The notes below the pieces were generated by a model that did not search any database, was not told the origin of the DNA, and saw only the letters and a program-made list of their open reading frames with translations. 64,000 bases of DNA from Pseudomonas sp. GV071 (GTDB lineage Bacteria; Pseudomonadota; Gammaproteobacteria; Pseudomonadales; Pseudomonadaceae). Each line of letters opens with the position of its first letter. The first letter of the stretch is position 1. This document shows, in pieces, positions 8,033 to 16,569 of the stretch. Position numbers and translations under genes: made by a program. The stretch is taken from contig NZ_QAOJ01000006.1 in NCBI RefSeq assembly GCF_003050835.1, forward strand, positions 186,001 to 250,000. Reading direction: 5' to 3'.

Positions 8033-8857
8033 ATGAGCACCTCTACGTCCGCCAGCGTTGGCAAACGCGCACTAGTAACCGGCGCATCCAGCGGCATTGG
8101 CGCAGCCATCGCGCGCGAACTGGCCAACCTGGACGTTGACCTGGTCTTGACGGCACGGCGCCGCGACGCGCTCAGTGCAGTCGCCGCCACCTGCAACGGT
8201 GTTAAGGTCGAAATCATCGCCGCCGACCTCGGCAAACCCGACGGCGCCCGCACGCTATGGGCCGCCGCGACTGCCAACGGCCCTATCGACATCCTCATCA
8301 ACAACGCCGGCTTCGGTTACTTCCGCTGCTTCGACGAGGTCGACTGGGCCCGCGACGCAGAGCTCGTCCAACTCAACATGACCTCACTGGTCGCCCTCGC
8401 ACGATGCTTTGTAGACGCCCACAAAACCACCACCACACCCGCACACATGGTGAACATCGCATCCACCGGCGCATACCAGTCCGTACCCAACATGGCGCTG
8501 TACGCCGCCTCGAAAGCCTTCGTCCGCAACTTCAGCGAAGCGCTCCACGACGAACAAAGCGGCACCCCCCTGTCGGTCACCTGCATCTGCCCCGGCGGCA
8601 CCGATACCGCATTCCACGCAGCGTCCGGCGGCGGCGACTACTCCTGGATCGCCAACGCCTCGACCAAAAGCGCAGAGTTCGTAGCACAAGCCACCCTCCG
8701 CGCCATGTGGCGCGGCAAGCGCACGGTTGTGCCTGGACTGCTCAACAAACTGACGTGTTTTGGCGTGCGTTTCTTGTCACGGCCACTCGCGTCGCGGGTC
8801 GCCACGCACGTGCTCGGCAGGCCACGGTTGGCTCTACCGGTCCGCGGCGAAGTTTGA
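8033..8857 (+). CDS. Short-chain dehydrogenase/reductase
   Basis: A 274-residue classical SDR with a strong ribosome site (AAGGAG) ahead of ATG 8033. It has TGASSGIG (residues 16-23), NNAGFGYF, the serine in NIASTGAY, and YAASKAF as the catalytic Tyr-Lys pair. It belongs to the DltE-like cytosolic group by its pattern. It is the last gene of the TetR-linked operon: a REP hairpin followed by a T run lies about 130 bases downstream. A GC-rich hairpin (CCGGCC/GGCCGG at 7998-8011) sits just before it. The substrate is unknown. Confidence 0.9.
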   Translation: MSTSTSASVGKRALVTGASSGIGAAIARELANLDVDLVLTARRRDALSAVAATCNGVKVEIIAADLGKPDGARTLWAAATANGPIDILINNAGFGYFRCFDEVDWARDAELVQLNMTSLVALARCFVDAHKTTTTPAHMVNIASTGAYQSVPNMALYAASKAFVRNFSEALHDEQSGTPLSVTCICPGGTDTAFHAASGGGDYSWIANASTKSAEFVAQATLRAMWRGKRTVVPGLLNKLTCFGVRFLSRPLASRVATHVLGRPRLALPVRGEV

Positions 8858-8990
8858 CTGCGCAGCTCACTGAGGAGTTAGCAGAGAAGGCAGAGGCATA
8901 CTGCTCGTGTGTTTCTTCCATTGAGGGAGTGGCATGCAGCTATCGGCGAGAAGCGGACTGTCTCGACCCGACGATTAAAATCAAAAACAT

Positions 8991-9058
8991 CGCGGCTGAA
9001 GCCCCTCCCATAAGGAACCGCGATCCCCTGTAGGAGCGGCTTCAGCCGCGAGCTTTTT
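8991..9058. repeat. REP element pair, also a likely terminator of the redox operon
   Basis: CGCGGCTGAAGCC (8991-9003) and GGCTTCAGCCGCG (9038-9050) are exact 13-base inverted arms of the common Pseudomonas REP type. The right arm is followed by AGCTTTTTT, so the folded RNA could end transcription from the operon upstream. Two other loci in this window (22359-22491, 29859-29917) carry the same family. Confidence 0.85.
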
Positions 9059-9089
9059 TGGATGGACTTCAGCGTCCGCTCCTGGCCGA

Positions 9090-9246
9090 GGCTGTGTAAA
9101 AACGTTTTTCAGCGAGACAGATACCGCAAGTCGGACTGAAAAATGCGCTTCTCCGCAAAATTCATATCTGCTGACCTGCCGATAAATTTCAGATTTTGCG
9201 TAGCTGCGCGCACTTCAATTTTGGCTGAGCGTTTTTACACACCCTG
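9090..9246. mobile_element. Candidate MITE-like element of about 155 bases
   Basis: GGCTGTGTAAAAACG at the left and its complement CGTTTTTACACACC at the right form near-perfect terminal inverted repeats (12 bases, TGTGTAAAAACG, are exact). GGCCGA occurs just outside the left end (9084-9089) and again at 9247-9252, a possible 6-base target duplication. The flanks otherwise rejoin to resemble a dispersed intergenic repeat (CTGGCCGATTGCAGCC) found at 11.9 and 12.5 kb. There is no open frame inside. The exact ends and the parent transposase family cannot be fixed here. Confidence 0.5.
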
Positions 9247-9285
9247 GGCCGATTGCAGCCGTTCAAAAAGGGCTGCTTCCGACCA

Positions 9286-9816
9286 TTACCCGCCCTCCGG
9301 ATAGCTAAATAAAACCTCGGAGAATGCCGGGGCGTTTCGTGTTTTTACGCTGAAAAATGCAGCGCCGAAATTCTGCTGAGGAGAGGGAACGAAGTCCTCG
9401 GTTCCTGTGTATAGGTCATTGATCAATAGCAGTACCGAAAACGACAGTTCGTCGTTGTTTCTGGTGTATTTGGTTAGCTGAAATTCGGCTGGGAGCGTGA
9501 GTGTACCTGTGACGCTTTCGTTGCCCCGCAAGATGAAGCCTGTGTGTGATTTTGGGGCCTGCAATTCGAGCGTGCCGGAGAGTGTCTGCTCAGGATCGTA
9601 AGAGGCATCAGCATCCTCCTGCCATATGTGCACGGTGACTCTGCGATTAATCCAGATGTAGCCTGGGCTCAGGTTATTTTTGAATGTCACGCTGTATTGG
9701 TGGCTTTGATGTAGTTGCCGGTATGTTTCATCGGCATCGGCCAGAAACGCGAGGCGCGCTACATACAACAGGACTGCCAGGACCGTTATTGATGCGATTA
9801 CACGAGAGAGTTTCAT
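9286..9816 (-). CDS. Hypothetical protein with one N-terminal membrane segment
   Basis: A 176-residue protein I do not recognise. The start at 9816 follows AGGA and gives MKLSRVIASITVLAVLLYVARLA at the N terminus, a signal anchor or uncleaved signal sequence. The rest is polar and beta-rich in appearance (alternating hydrophobic residues, for example TLELQAPKSHTGFILRG and LSFSVLLLIND), suggesting a periplasmic beta domain. Base composition is less GC-rich than the neighbours, which fits horizontal origin. No operon partner is evident. Confidence 0.65.
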   Translation of the reverse strand: MKLSRVIASITVLAVLLYVARLAFLADADETYRQLHQSHQYSVTFKNNLSPGYIWINRRVTVHIWQEDADASYDPEQTLSGTLELQAPKSHTGFILRGNESVTGTLTLPAEFQLTKYTRNNDELSFSVLLLINDLYTGTEDFVPSPQQNFGAAFFSVKTRNAPAFSEVLFSYPEGG

Positions 9817-10010
9817 AGCGTTACGTCCTTGTTTTCGCGATGGCCAATCCCTTTTAAAGAGCCGGACCATCTGCTGCCGATACCTGGCTGCGTTTCCGTC
9901 TGCAATCGGCTAATAGCTGTCATTCCCGAATGATTGCTTTCGATCCGTTGCAGCCAAAGCCTGCCAATAGGCATCCTGCTAAATGAGGAGGCGGGCCTCC
10001 CCGATTCGCG

Positions 10011-10385
10011 TCACGGTTCGTGCCAGCCGCTGACAGTGCGGCTCTCGCCATCGAATTCCACGTTCGCGCCGTCCTCATCGCCGTAGCCCCAAATTGTGTA
10101 GGAGCCAAATGCATCGACCTTTGTAGGGCTCCCGAGCAACCTTTCCACGTCATCCTCCGTTAGCCCCTTTTCAAGCCTTCGCCAATTAACTTTGTCTGGT
10201 GGAATGGAGGGAGCAGCATTTCGCTGGCGAAGTTGATCCTCAAGGGTAGCTACGCGTCGTTCCAGGGTGCGGACGGCTTCCTCTAGCTTATTCACTCGAG
10301 ATTCGGCGCTCGACTGCGCAAAGGCCAGTTCACCGGACGCGAAGAGCAAGACGGTAAGTGCAAAAAGATAGCGATATGCAATCAT
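10011..10385 (-). CDS. Exported coiled-coil protein with a SmpA/BamE-like C-terminal domain
   Basis: A 124-residue exported protein. The start at 10385 follows AGGAGAG. Residues 1-23 form a Sec signal peptide (cleavage likely after AFA), about 27-57 is a heptad-like coiled coil (VNKLEEAVRTLERRVATLED), and residues 65-122 (WRRLEKGLTEDDVERLLGSP, then a glycine-rich strand region with YTIWGYG) resemble the OmlA/SmpA fold. There is no lipobox cysteine, so it would be a soluble periplasmic protein and not a lipoprotein. The function is unknown; a cell-envelope role is the natural guess. Confidence 0.7.
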   Translation of the reverse strand: MIAYRYLFALTVLLFASGELAFAQSSAESRVNKLEEAVRTLERRVATLEDQLRQRNAAPSIPPDKVNWRRLEKGLTEDDVERLLGSPTKVDAFGSYTIWGYGDEDGANVEFDGESRTVSGWHEP

Positions 10386-10588
10386 TTAGCTCTCCTAGTG
10401 TGGCTTCTGCGAAATTGCATCCCGATGCCTAACGATTAGGCTAGCCACGAAATGGAATGGAAGTGAATCTACCCTGCCCTTTTAGGTGCCTTGAGCGCCT
10501 GCTTTTGGCCGATAGCGGCATGTGCTGAATTGGTCAATCGCTGGAAGCGAAAAATGCGCTACAAGATTCCGTGGGGCGAGCAGACGTT

Positions 10589-11056
10589 TCAAGCCCTGCC
10601 CATTTCCCGGTACCAGCCATCGACAAGCTGGCTCCGTTCTCCCCACACCAAGCTCGCCACTTGTTGAATGATTGCGGCGAGCGAGTCAACGTTCACACCC
10701 GGGGCTTCCAGGCACGCCAACCGACCGCGCGACCAGTCGATTACGCTGCACTGCGGATACTGTTCAAGTAGTGCAGCCAGCACCTTCTGAGGTGGCTCGC
10801 TGGCCTCGTACCTAAAGTCAAAATAAGACGCAGCAGAGCTCTCTAAGGGGTATAGCAACACCCAGCCATTGACGGGGCCGGCGAAGCTCAGCGTGACGTA
10901 GCGGGACGCCCATTCAGGCCCGCCCTGGGCAATGTGGCCCAGCACGTCCACGAGCGGTTGGCCTTCGCGGAGGCGAACCCCTGAGGCATTTGAGTCTGAC
11001 CCGTGTGACACGCCAGGCTTGGCTATATGCGCAGGGTCTTTCTTTTGTTTGCTCAT
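10589..11056 (-). CDS. Hypothetical protein, translationally coupled to its upstream neighbour
   Basis: A 155-residue soluble protein with no family I can name. The start at 11056 (MSKQKKDPAH) is chosen over an earlier ATG because it overlaps the upstream stop as ATGA (11053-11056), a typical coupling arrangement. The N-terminal 45 residues are polar and low in complexity; the remainder looks like a small alpha/beta domain (VTLSFAGPVNGWVLLYPL). The coupled pair in a gene-poor, less conserved stretch resembles orphan immunity or accessory genes, but no toxin is nearby. Confidence 0.6.
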   Translation of the reverse strand: MSKQKKDPAHIAKPGVSHGSDSNASGVRLREGQPLVDVLGHIAQGGPEWASRYVTLSFAGPVNGWVLLYPLESSAASYFDFRYEASEPPQKVLAALLEQYPQCSVIDWSRGRLACLEAPGVNVDSLAAIIQQVASLVWGERSQLVDGWYREMGRA

Positions 11057-11481
11057 GTTAAACCGTGCGAGCTCGCTTTGCGTAAGGTGATAAGCCCTTG
11101 GCATCTTGCCGCCACTTCCGGGACTACCTCAGCAAGTGTGGACAGCACCTGATACATCTCTTGTGCGTCTGGAAATGGGTAGACCTCCAGCCCCATTGCA
11201 ATCTTCAGCTTGCGAACATCCAGCCCTTCCCTCAGCCACGCCTCGACCTCACGCGTCATCGCCGCGCCGTTGTCGTTGGTTTGCCAAGCCAACAGATTGA
11301 ACAGTTCGGTAACCAACGTTTCGGGCACCGCGCGGGGGATTTCCGCAAACAGGCGATTGGCTAGGTCAGGCTCGCCAAATACGTTGATCACTTCAAGTAC
11401 GGCGTCGAACGCCTGGGAGTATTCGGTCGCGTTTCGCTCAATGCTGATGATGTCGAGGGCGTGTTGTAGGGAAGGGTGCAT
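11053..11481 (-). CDS. Hypothetical helical protein, first of a coupled pair
   Basis: A 142-residue protein that looks mainly helical (MHPSLQHALDIISIERNATE, LFNLLAWQTNDNGAAMT). The composition and helical repeats resemble small immunity-like proteins, but I cannot assign a family. It overlaps the next gene by four bases and is divergent from a small membrane protein gene at 11526. Its start at 11481 has only a weak ribosome site (GGAAGC). Confidence 0.6.
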   Translation of the reverse strand: MHPSLQHALDIISIERNATEYSQAFDAVLEVINVFGEPDLANRLFAEIPRAVPETLVTELFNLLAWQTNDNGAAMTREVEAWLREGLDVRKLKIAMGLEVYPFPDAQEMYQVLSTLAEVVPEVAARCQGLITLRKASSHGLT

Positions 11482-11525
11482 ACGGGCGCTTCCTGTTTTT
11501 GCGGGGGGCGTTTGATCTAGGGATC

Positions 11526-11783
11526 ATGATTGCCGCCTACTTCGCGGCCACTATCACAGTAGCTGTCACATCGCCAATGACAGCAGTGGGAAAGAATCGC
11601 CTCACCCTCCTACTAGTGATCCTGCCAGCCATCACTGGATTTATTATCGGCAACGTTTTCGTCTACAAATCTCAAACCGGGTCAAAGATAGTGCGCCTGG
11701 CCACACTGATTCCTTACTCAGCGATGGCAATATTTGTACAGTTTTTTGCTGGCTGGACAATAGCCGTAGTCATAGGGGTGTAG
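11526..11783 (+). CDS. Small hydrophobic membrane protein
   Basis: An 85-residue protein that is almost wholly hydrophobic, with about three membrane segments (IAAYFAATITVAVT; LTLLLVILPAITGFIIGNVF; FVQFFAGWTIAVVIGV). The start at ATG 11526 follows AGGG; a TTG at 11499 is the alternative. No family is recognised. It is divergent from the coupled pair of unknown genes. Real coding is likely given the clean membrane pattern, but not certain. Confidence 0.45.
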   Translation: MIAAYFAATITVAVTSPMTAVGKNRLTLLLVILPAITGFIIGNVFVYKSQTGSKIVRLATLIPYSAMAIFVQFFAGWTIAVVIGV

Positions 11784-11858
11784 GGGCTGAGAAGGCTTCT
11801 GGCCAGAGTGTATAAAAACGCCCGCCCAAACTTTGAGTAAACGCTAATGGACGTTTTC

Positions 11859-11926
11859 TGCTTCTCGCGACCGGCTGCTTCTGGCCGATAGCGGCCTGTC
11901 GTGACCGGCTGCAAACGGCCAGAAGG
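11859..11926. repeat. Dispersed intergenic repeat, copy with core CTTCTGGCCGATAGCGGCC
   Basis: The core at 11878-11896 matches the copy at 12480-12498 except for a few bases. CTTCTGGCC (11878-11886) pairs with GGCCAGAAG (11917-11925), and another CTTCTGGCC lies at 11796-11804, so the stretch can fold into alternative hairpins. No coding potential. Confidence 0.55.
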
Positions 11927-11988
11927 AGACTCTGGCGTGAGAAGAGATTCCGCTATTTCGCCTTAACCTTTTGAGTTTGGATTGCGCA

Positions 11989-12423
11989 ATGGAGATCGGA
12001 GAGTTCAAGCATTTATGGGATGGAAGCGAGTCCGGATGGGCATTGAAAAAACTTATCCAGGATAGCTGGCGCCTAGTTTTCTATTTTTCCTCAGAGGGAC
12101 CTAATGCAAGGCAAATTACTCTTCTTCGTCAATTCATCCCCGAGCTGATGAGTTCGCCGCTATCTAAGGTTCACAACCAGCTTAAAGGTAAGCCTTGTTA
12201 TCGAACCCGCGAAGACTACGGCAGCAGTGACGGCTATAGGCTTCGAAGACAAGCTGAAGCGTTGGGGCTCAAGGTTTCCTCTGAAGTGGCCAGTAACGTG
12301 TCGTATATGCCGGTCCGCAATGAATTGGTTGTCACGATCATTGAAGATCAGGCGTTGGCTAGGGCGGTGGTTTTGAGGATGATTGAGGCTGGCGTGCCTG
12401 TTTTGGAGACCTATGTCGACTGA
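11989..12423 (+). CDS. Hypothetical soluble protein
   Basis: A 144-residue protein of unknown family. It opens MEIGEFKHLWDGSESGWALK; the ATG at 11989 is preferred to an in-frame TTG at 11971. It has a strand-helix pattern (WRLVFYFSSEGP, then QITLLRQFIPEL) and a C-terminal MPVRNELVVTIIEDQALARA, compatible with a small alpha/beta immunity-like fold. It is AT-richer than the conserved genes nearby and is bracketed by two copies of the dispersed repeat at 11859 and 12475. Confidence 0.6.
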   Translation: MEIGEFKHLWDGSESGWALKKLIQDSWRLVFYFSSEGPNARQITLLRQFIPELMSSPLSKVHNQLKGKPCYRTREDYGSSDGYRLRRQAEALGLKVSSEVASNVSYMPVRNELVVTIIEDQALARAVVLRMIEAGVPVLETYVD

Positions 12424-12474
12424 GCTAAGCGCAAATGGGACAAAGGTGAGCGGCGTTGCTCCGTTGCGCTAAAG

Positions 12475-12532
12475 GTCTGCTTCTGGCCGATTGCAGCCGG
12501 TCACGACAGACAGTTAACGCCCGGAAGCAGAC
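12475..12532. repeat. Dispersed intergenic repeat bounded by inverted ends
   Basis: GTCTGCTTC (12475-12483) and GAAGCAGAC (12524-12532) are exact 9-base inverted ends around CTGGCCGATTGCAGCCGG. Related copies lie at 11859-11926, partially near 10500, and split by the candidate MITE near 9066-9270. It has no coding content. Confidence 0.6.
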
Positions 12533-12583
12533 ATTAAGAGCAGGCAAAATACCCGCTCCCTCTTGCAGTCGAACCGCATCCCT

Positions 12584-13042
12584 CTATAGATCCCGCGCCA
12601 TAAGCACCTGCGGCTTGTCCCAGCGCTCAAACTTCTCGATCACCTTCCACCCGCGCTTGGCGTAATAGTCAGTACGGTCCTGGGTGTGCAAGTACAGACG
12701 CGCCTCCCCTTGCTGCCGAGCACGCGCACAAACCCCTCCGATCAGCGCCTCGGCCACACCTTTACCGCGTGCCAGCGGGGTGACAAACACACACGCAAGC
12801 CAAGGCCCTAACGCTTCACGACCAGGCAAGTCGGCCTTGGCCAGCGACGCGCCGCCGAGTAACTGGCCGTCTTCGATCGCCACCAGGCTCGGCCAGTCGC
12901 CATTGCTTTGCCCGGCGGCAAACTCCGCCTGCCAGTCGCTCAATGACTGATCGGCGTATTCATACTGAAACTGCTCATACAGCCAGGTGGCCATGGTGCT
13001 GCAGTGCGGGGAATCGGGTGAAAGCCAGATAAATTGGGGCAT
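12584..13042 (-). CDS. GNAT-family N-acetyltransferase
   Basis: A 152-residue GNAT enzyme. The start at 13042 (MPQFIWLSPDSP) follows AAAAGGA. The acetyl-CoA site is plain: ACVFVTPLARGKGVAEALI with the R/Q-x-x-G-x-G/A loop near residue 95, and the C-terminal YYAKRGWKVIEKFE strand-helix. The acceptor is unknown; proteins of this size acetylate small molecules or N termini. It stands alone, and its frame extension to 13216 is discarded because it lacks similarity and has no ribosome site. Confidence 0.9.
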   Translation of the reverse strand: MPQFIWLSPDSPHCSTMATWLYEQFQYEYADQSLSDWQAEFAAGQSNGDWPSLVAIEDGQLLGGASLAKADLPGREALGPWLACVFVTPLARGKGVAEALIGGVCARARQQGEARLYLHTQDRTDYYAKRGWKVIEKFERWDKPQVLMARDL

Positions 13043-13382
13043 GAAAATCCTTTTGCGCAGTGCAGCTCCGGGGCTGTTGGTAACTGCACCATACGTTGAA
13101 ATACCTGGTTTTCTCAAAGGGCCATGAGCCGTACTTCGCCCCCCGCTCTGCCACTGTGTCTTTTGGTGACGCAAAACAGTGCACCGCCGCGACCGCGCTG
13201 CGCGCGAGCGCACCAAACAAAGGCTCTAGAGCGCCATTCCTGCCGTACATCCGTTAAACCGCGCCCCAAAAACAGCCACGGTCCAGAACTTGCTACCAAA
13301 ATGGCTCATTGCCAGCACCGGCAGCCACAACAGCGTTCTGTACAACGGAACGCTGGCAAGATCCTTTGAGGAGTCGTCGTTC
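13043..13382. other. Non-coding leader of the chemoreceptor gene with a hairpin
   Basis: No gene is supported in these 340 bases. CAGCGTTC (13331-13338) and GAACGCTG (13348-13355) form a perfect 8-base hairpin with a 9-base loop, about 28 bases before the chemoreceptor start. There is no T run, so it is not an obvious terminator; it lies in the untranslated leader. Confidence 0.5.
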
Positions 13383-15440
13383 ATGCAGTCCGTGTTATCC
13401 CCTGGGATCCGTCTTCTGAGCCGCTTTGGCTTTGCCCGCAAGTTCCAACTGCTGTTCCTGCTGTTCGCCCTGCCGCTCGCCGGCAGTCTGTGGATGATCG
13501 GCCAAACCTACCAAGCGAAAATGGCGGTGATCGCCAAAGAACACAGCGGCGTGCGCCAGTTGCTGGCGCTCGATGCGGTGGACGTGCAGCTCTCCAGCCG
13601 GCGCAACCTGGCCGCGCGCTGGAAGGCCGTGGACACCGCCCGCGTGCCGGGCCCGGAAGCCCAGCAAGCCATCAGCCAACTGGACAACTCGATGCCGGCG
13701 CTGCGCCAAAGTATCGAAGAATTCGCGGCCGCGCTAAGCAGCGAAGGCGCCAGTGACGAGGTACAAAAACGTCTGCAAGAACTGCAAGCCGCCGTGCCGC
13801 AACTGGAGCTCGCCAGCCTGCGCACCGTGGGCTGGTGGCCGGATGCGTTGGACCGTTTCACCGCCCTCAAAGCCAGCCTGCAAGGCCTGCGCGACCAGAT
13901 CGCGATGGACAGCGGCCTGACTCTGGAGCCATCGGTGGAAGGCTACCTGCTGATGCAGATCGCCACCCAACAGGCGCCGGACATGTTCGAACGTGTCGGC
14001 CGCCTGGCCAGCATGGGGGAAGCTTCCGTCGCCGCCGGCCAGTTCAGCCTGCAAAGCCGCCTGCAACTGCGTGACCTGCGCGGCCGCATCAACGATGCCC
14101 GGGCGCAACTGGATAAAACCGGCGCCACCCTGCAAGCCAAGCTGCCCGCCCAACTCAGCACCTGGGCCGAGCAGTACGCGAGCACCCAGCAACAGCTCAA
14201 CAGCGACCTCAAGGCCCTGGATGACGGCCTGTTCGGCGACACCATCAACATGAAAGCGCCGGCCTTCCAGCACACCATGGACAGCCTGCTGAAAACCCTC
14301 AGCGACCTGCGCCAGCAAGCCCTCAAAGCACTCGACGCACGCCTGGACTTCTACCACAACCGCGCCATCGCCCAGGCCATTCCGGTGGTGGCCGCGTTTG
14401 CCATTCTGCTGCTGGCGGCGGTCTACCTGTTCATCTGCCTGCAAAGCTCGATTCGCCGTAGCGCCAGTGGCATCACCACCCTCGCCCAGTCCCTGCGTGA
14501 CGGCAATCTGTGCGTGGAAGTGGAGGTGCAAGGCCGTGATGAACTGGCGGCCATCAGCACCGCGCTGAACCTGGCCGTGGTGCAACTGCGCACCAGCCTG
14601 CTGGGCGTCAATCACGAGACCCAACAGCTTGGCGACGCGGTGATCACCCTCAACTCGCAGTCCACCGACACCTTGGGCGAGGTGGAAGCGCAGCAACACC
14701 AGATCAGCCAGATCGCCACCGCCGCTACGGAACTGGCGGCCACCTCGCTGGGCGTTTCCAAGAGCTGCGAACTGGCCTCGGCCAGCGTACGCCAGACCCG
14801 TGCCATCGCCGAAGCCAGCAACCGCGACAGCGAGCGCACCACCGCCAGCATTCAGGGCCTTAACCAGCGTCTGGGTGAAACCGCCGAAGCGCTGGGCCGG
14901 GTCAGTGATCAGGGGCAACAGATTCAATCGGTGGTCGACAGCATTCGCGGCATCGCCGAACAGACCAACCTGTTGGCCCTCAACGCCGCCATCGAAGCCG
15001 CCCGTGCCGGCGAACAGGGCCGCGGGTTTGCCGTGGTGGCCGACGAAGTGCGCAGCCTGTCGCAACGCACCCAGACCTCCACCCTGCAGATCGCCACCAC
15101 CGTGGAAAGCCTGCGCAGCACCGTGCGCCAAGCGGTGGAACTGATGGAAGCCGCCTGCGGCCAGGCGCAAAGCGACGCCACCGCCGTGACCGGCCTGGGC
15201 GTCAGCCTCAGCGAAATCGCCAGCGCCGTTCAGGGCGTCAGCGACACCCTGGCGCAGATCGCCACCGCCGTAGAAGAACAAGCCACCACCGCCGACGCCG
15301 TCAGCGGCAGCATCCAGCAAGTCGACCAAGCCGCCATCCGCCTGCTCGACGGCGCCCGCGCGGTGAACCAGGCGGCCGACCGTTTGAGCAAGGGCAGTCG
15401 CGCGCTGAACGACAACACGGCGCGCTTCAGCCTCGGTTAA
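13383..15440 (+). CDS. Methyl-accepting chemotaxis protein
   Basis: A 685-residue transmembrane chemoreceptor, started at ATG 13383 after GAGGAG. The first membrane segment spans about residues 21-43. A large helical periplasmic sensor of about 285 residues follows, then a second membrane segment near 330-352. HAMP comes next ([17 protein letters not shown]), then the cytoplasmic signalling domain with the conserved tip [20 protein letters not shown] near residue 520. The periplasmic part is long and helical, like a helical-bimodular or NIT-like sensor; its ligand is not evident. It would signal through CheW and CheA at the cell pole. It is convergent with the DapF-like gene, only 19 bases apart. 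Confidence 0.95.
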   Translation: MQSVLSPGIRLLSRFGFARKFQLLFLLFALPLAGSLWMIGQTYQAKMAVIAKEHSGVRQLLALDAVDVQLSSRRNLAARWKAVDTARVPGPEAQQAISQLDNSMPALRQSIEEFAAALSSEGASDEVQKRLQELQAAVPQLELASLRTVGWWPDALDRFTALKASLQGLRDQIAMDSGLTLEPSVEGYLLMQIATQQAPDMFERVGRLASMGEASVAAGQFSLQSRLQLRDLRGRINDARAQLDKTGATLQAKLPAQLSTWAEQYASTQQQLNSDLKALDDGLFGDTINMKAPAFQHTMDSLLKTLSDLRQQALKALDARLDFYHNRAIAQAIPVVAAFAILLLAAVYLFICLQSSIRRSASGITTLAQSLRDGNLCVEVEVQGRDELAAISTALNLAVVQLRTSLLGVNHETQQLGDAVITLNSQSTDTLGEVEAQQHQISQIATAATELAATSLGVSKSCELASASVRQTRAIAEASNRDSERTTASIQGLNQRLGETAEALGRVSDQGQQIQSVVDSIRGIAEQTNLLALNAAIEAARAGEQGRGFAVVADEVRSLSQRTQTSTLQIATTVESLRSTVRQAVELMEAACGQAQSDATAVTGLGVSLSEIASAVQGVSDTLAQIATAVEEQATTADAVSGSIQQVDQAAIRLLDGARAVNQAADRLSKGSRALNDNTARFSLG

Positions 15441-15459
15441 TCGCCGATGCCAGGGTGCG

Positions 15460-16461
15460 TTATACGTGCCCTGGCAGTTTGCTGGCTGCGCCAAACAGCC
15501 AGACATGCTCCAGCGCGGCGTTGTTCTCCACCAGGCGAATAGGCGCGATACCTCCTGGCATCTCGACCTGCACATCACCGGCGACGAGTTGCCCGTCCTT
15601 CCACATCGCGCTGGCCACCGCACAAGCGCTGGTGCCGGATGACAGCGTCGCTCCCTCACCGCGCTCAAACACCCGCGCCAAGACGCTTCGTTGGTTCAGC
15701 GCCACGGCCCATTGAAGGTTGATGCCATTGGCACAGGGGTCGCCCAAGCCGGCGCCCTGCTTGCCGTTCACCTCAGCAGAAGAAAAGGCGATCGCGCGCA
15801 GGGCATCGAAACCTGTGGTGCGAAGCCAGGCCATCTCGGGCAGCTCGGCCGGAGAGTGAAGCAACGACACGCAATGCGGGTTGCCCAGCCGGACAAAAAC
15901 ACTTCGCTGCCAGCCTGGGTTCACTGCCGCTAACGCGCCTACGCGGTGAACAGCCGGGCTCGACGTGGCGCTCAGATTGTCCTTGGCAGCTACCGCCTCG
16001 GCGCCAAACGCAGGCGCCCCCATGTCCAGCCAGAAACCCTCAATGCCCTGGTGCTCGGCGGATGAAAGTGGCGTGCAAACCGGTGAACCACTGTCACGGC
16101 CAAGGTGATGCACGCGTAACGTGAATTGCGCTCCGGAACTGATCAGGCCCGTGTCCATCAGCGATTGAGCAAAGATGGTCAAACCATTGCCACTGCGCTC
16201 GGCAAGGGAACCGTCGGTGTTCACAATCAGCAGATCAAACGGTGCGGCCTGCTGGAAAGGCCCCACCAACAGGCCATCTGTAGCGTGCTGCTTCCAGCCG
16301 CCCTCGCCTGCGCAAAACAGCTCAACTGCAGCATTCGCCCAGCGGGCCGAACAGGCAGCGGCCTGCTCGGCCGCCGCCGGCATTTGCACCCCGGCCGCAC
16401 GCAGTTGCTCGGGGGTGACAACCGCGTACCGGTTGCCTCGCGCATCGTAAATGTTTGCCAT
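15460..16461 (-). CDS. DapF-fold protein with both catalytic cysteines replaced by serine
   Basis: A 333-residue protein of the diaminopimelate epimerase fold, longer than DapF (about 275). The two pseudo-symmetric halves are recognisable by GNRYAVV near residue 9, NTDGSLAERSGNGL (81-94), GNPHCV (193-198) and ERGEGATLSSGTSACA (267-281). In DapF the last residues before GNG and GT are the acid-base cysteines (CGNG, ACGTG); here they are Ser90 and Ser275. The enzyme is therefore unlikely to be a thiol-dependent racemase of the normal kind. It may be a dehydratase- or isomerase-like relative, as happens in the proline racemase and PhzF families. Not likely to be the housekeeping dapF. Confidence 0.85.
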   Translation of the reverse strand: MANIYDARGNRYAVVTPEQLRAAGVQMPAAAEQAAACSARWANAAVELFCAGEGGWKQHATDGLLVGPFQQAAPFDLLIVNTDGSLAERSGNGLTIFAQSLMDTGLISSGAQFTLRVHHLGRDSGSPVCTPLSSAEHQGIEGFWLDMGAPAFGAEAVAAKDNLSATSSPAVHRVGALAAVNPGWQRSVFVRLGNPHCVSLLHSPAELPEMAWLRTTGFDALRAIAFSSAEVNGKQGAGLGDPCANGINLQWAVALNQRSVLARVFERGEGATLSSGTSACAVASAMWKDGQLVAGDVQVEMPGGIAPIRLVENNAALEHVWLFGAASKLPGHV

Positions 16462-16569
16462 AACCCGCTAGCCACTCAAGACGGATAGCGCTAGGTTACC
16501 CGACCATCCGGCCCTGTGCTGGCCAAGCTCCGCAGGCGACAGAACCGCAACAAGGACTCAAGCCCCCTT

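Noticed and set aside
6970..8304. 444-codon minus-strand frame over the MDR and SDR genes
   Set aside because: Antisense to two typical oxidoreductases with motifs and ribosome sites; low-complexity composition.
12584..13216. Longer GNAT frame with 58 extra N-terminal residues
   Set aside because: The extension is Arg- and Gly-rich and not GNAT-like; ATG 13042 has a good ribosome site and begins the domain.
13734..15668. 644-codon open frame on the minus strand opposite the chemoreceptor
   Set aside because: It is the antisense shadow of a clear MCP gene; it has no start signal or family pattern and is rich in Gly, Gln, His and Val as such shadows are in GC-rich genes.
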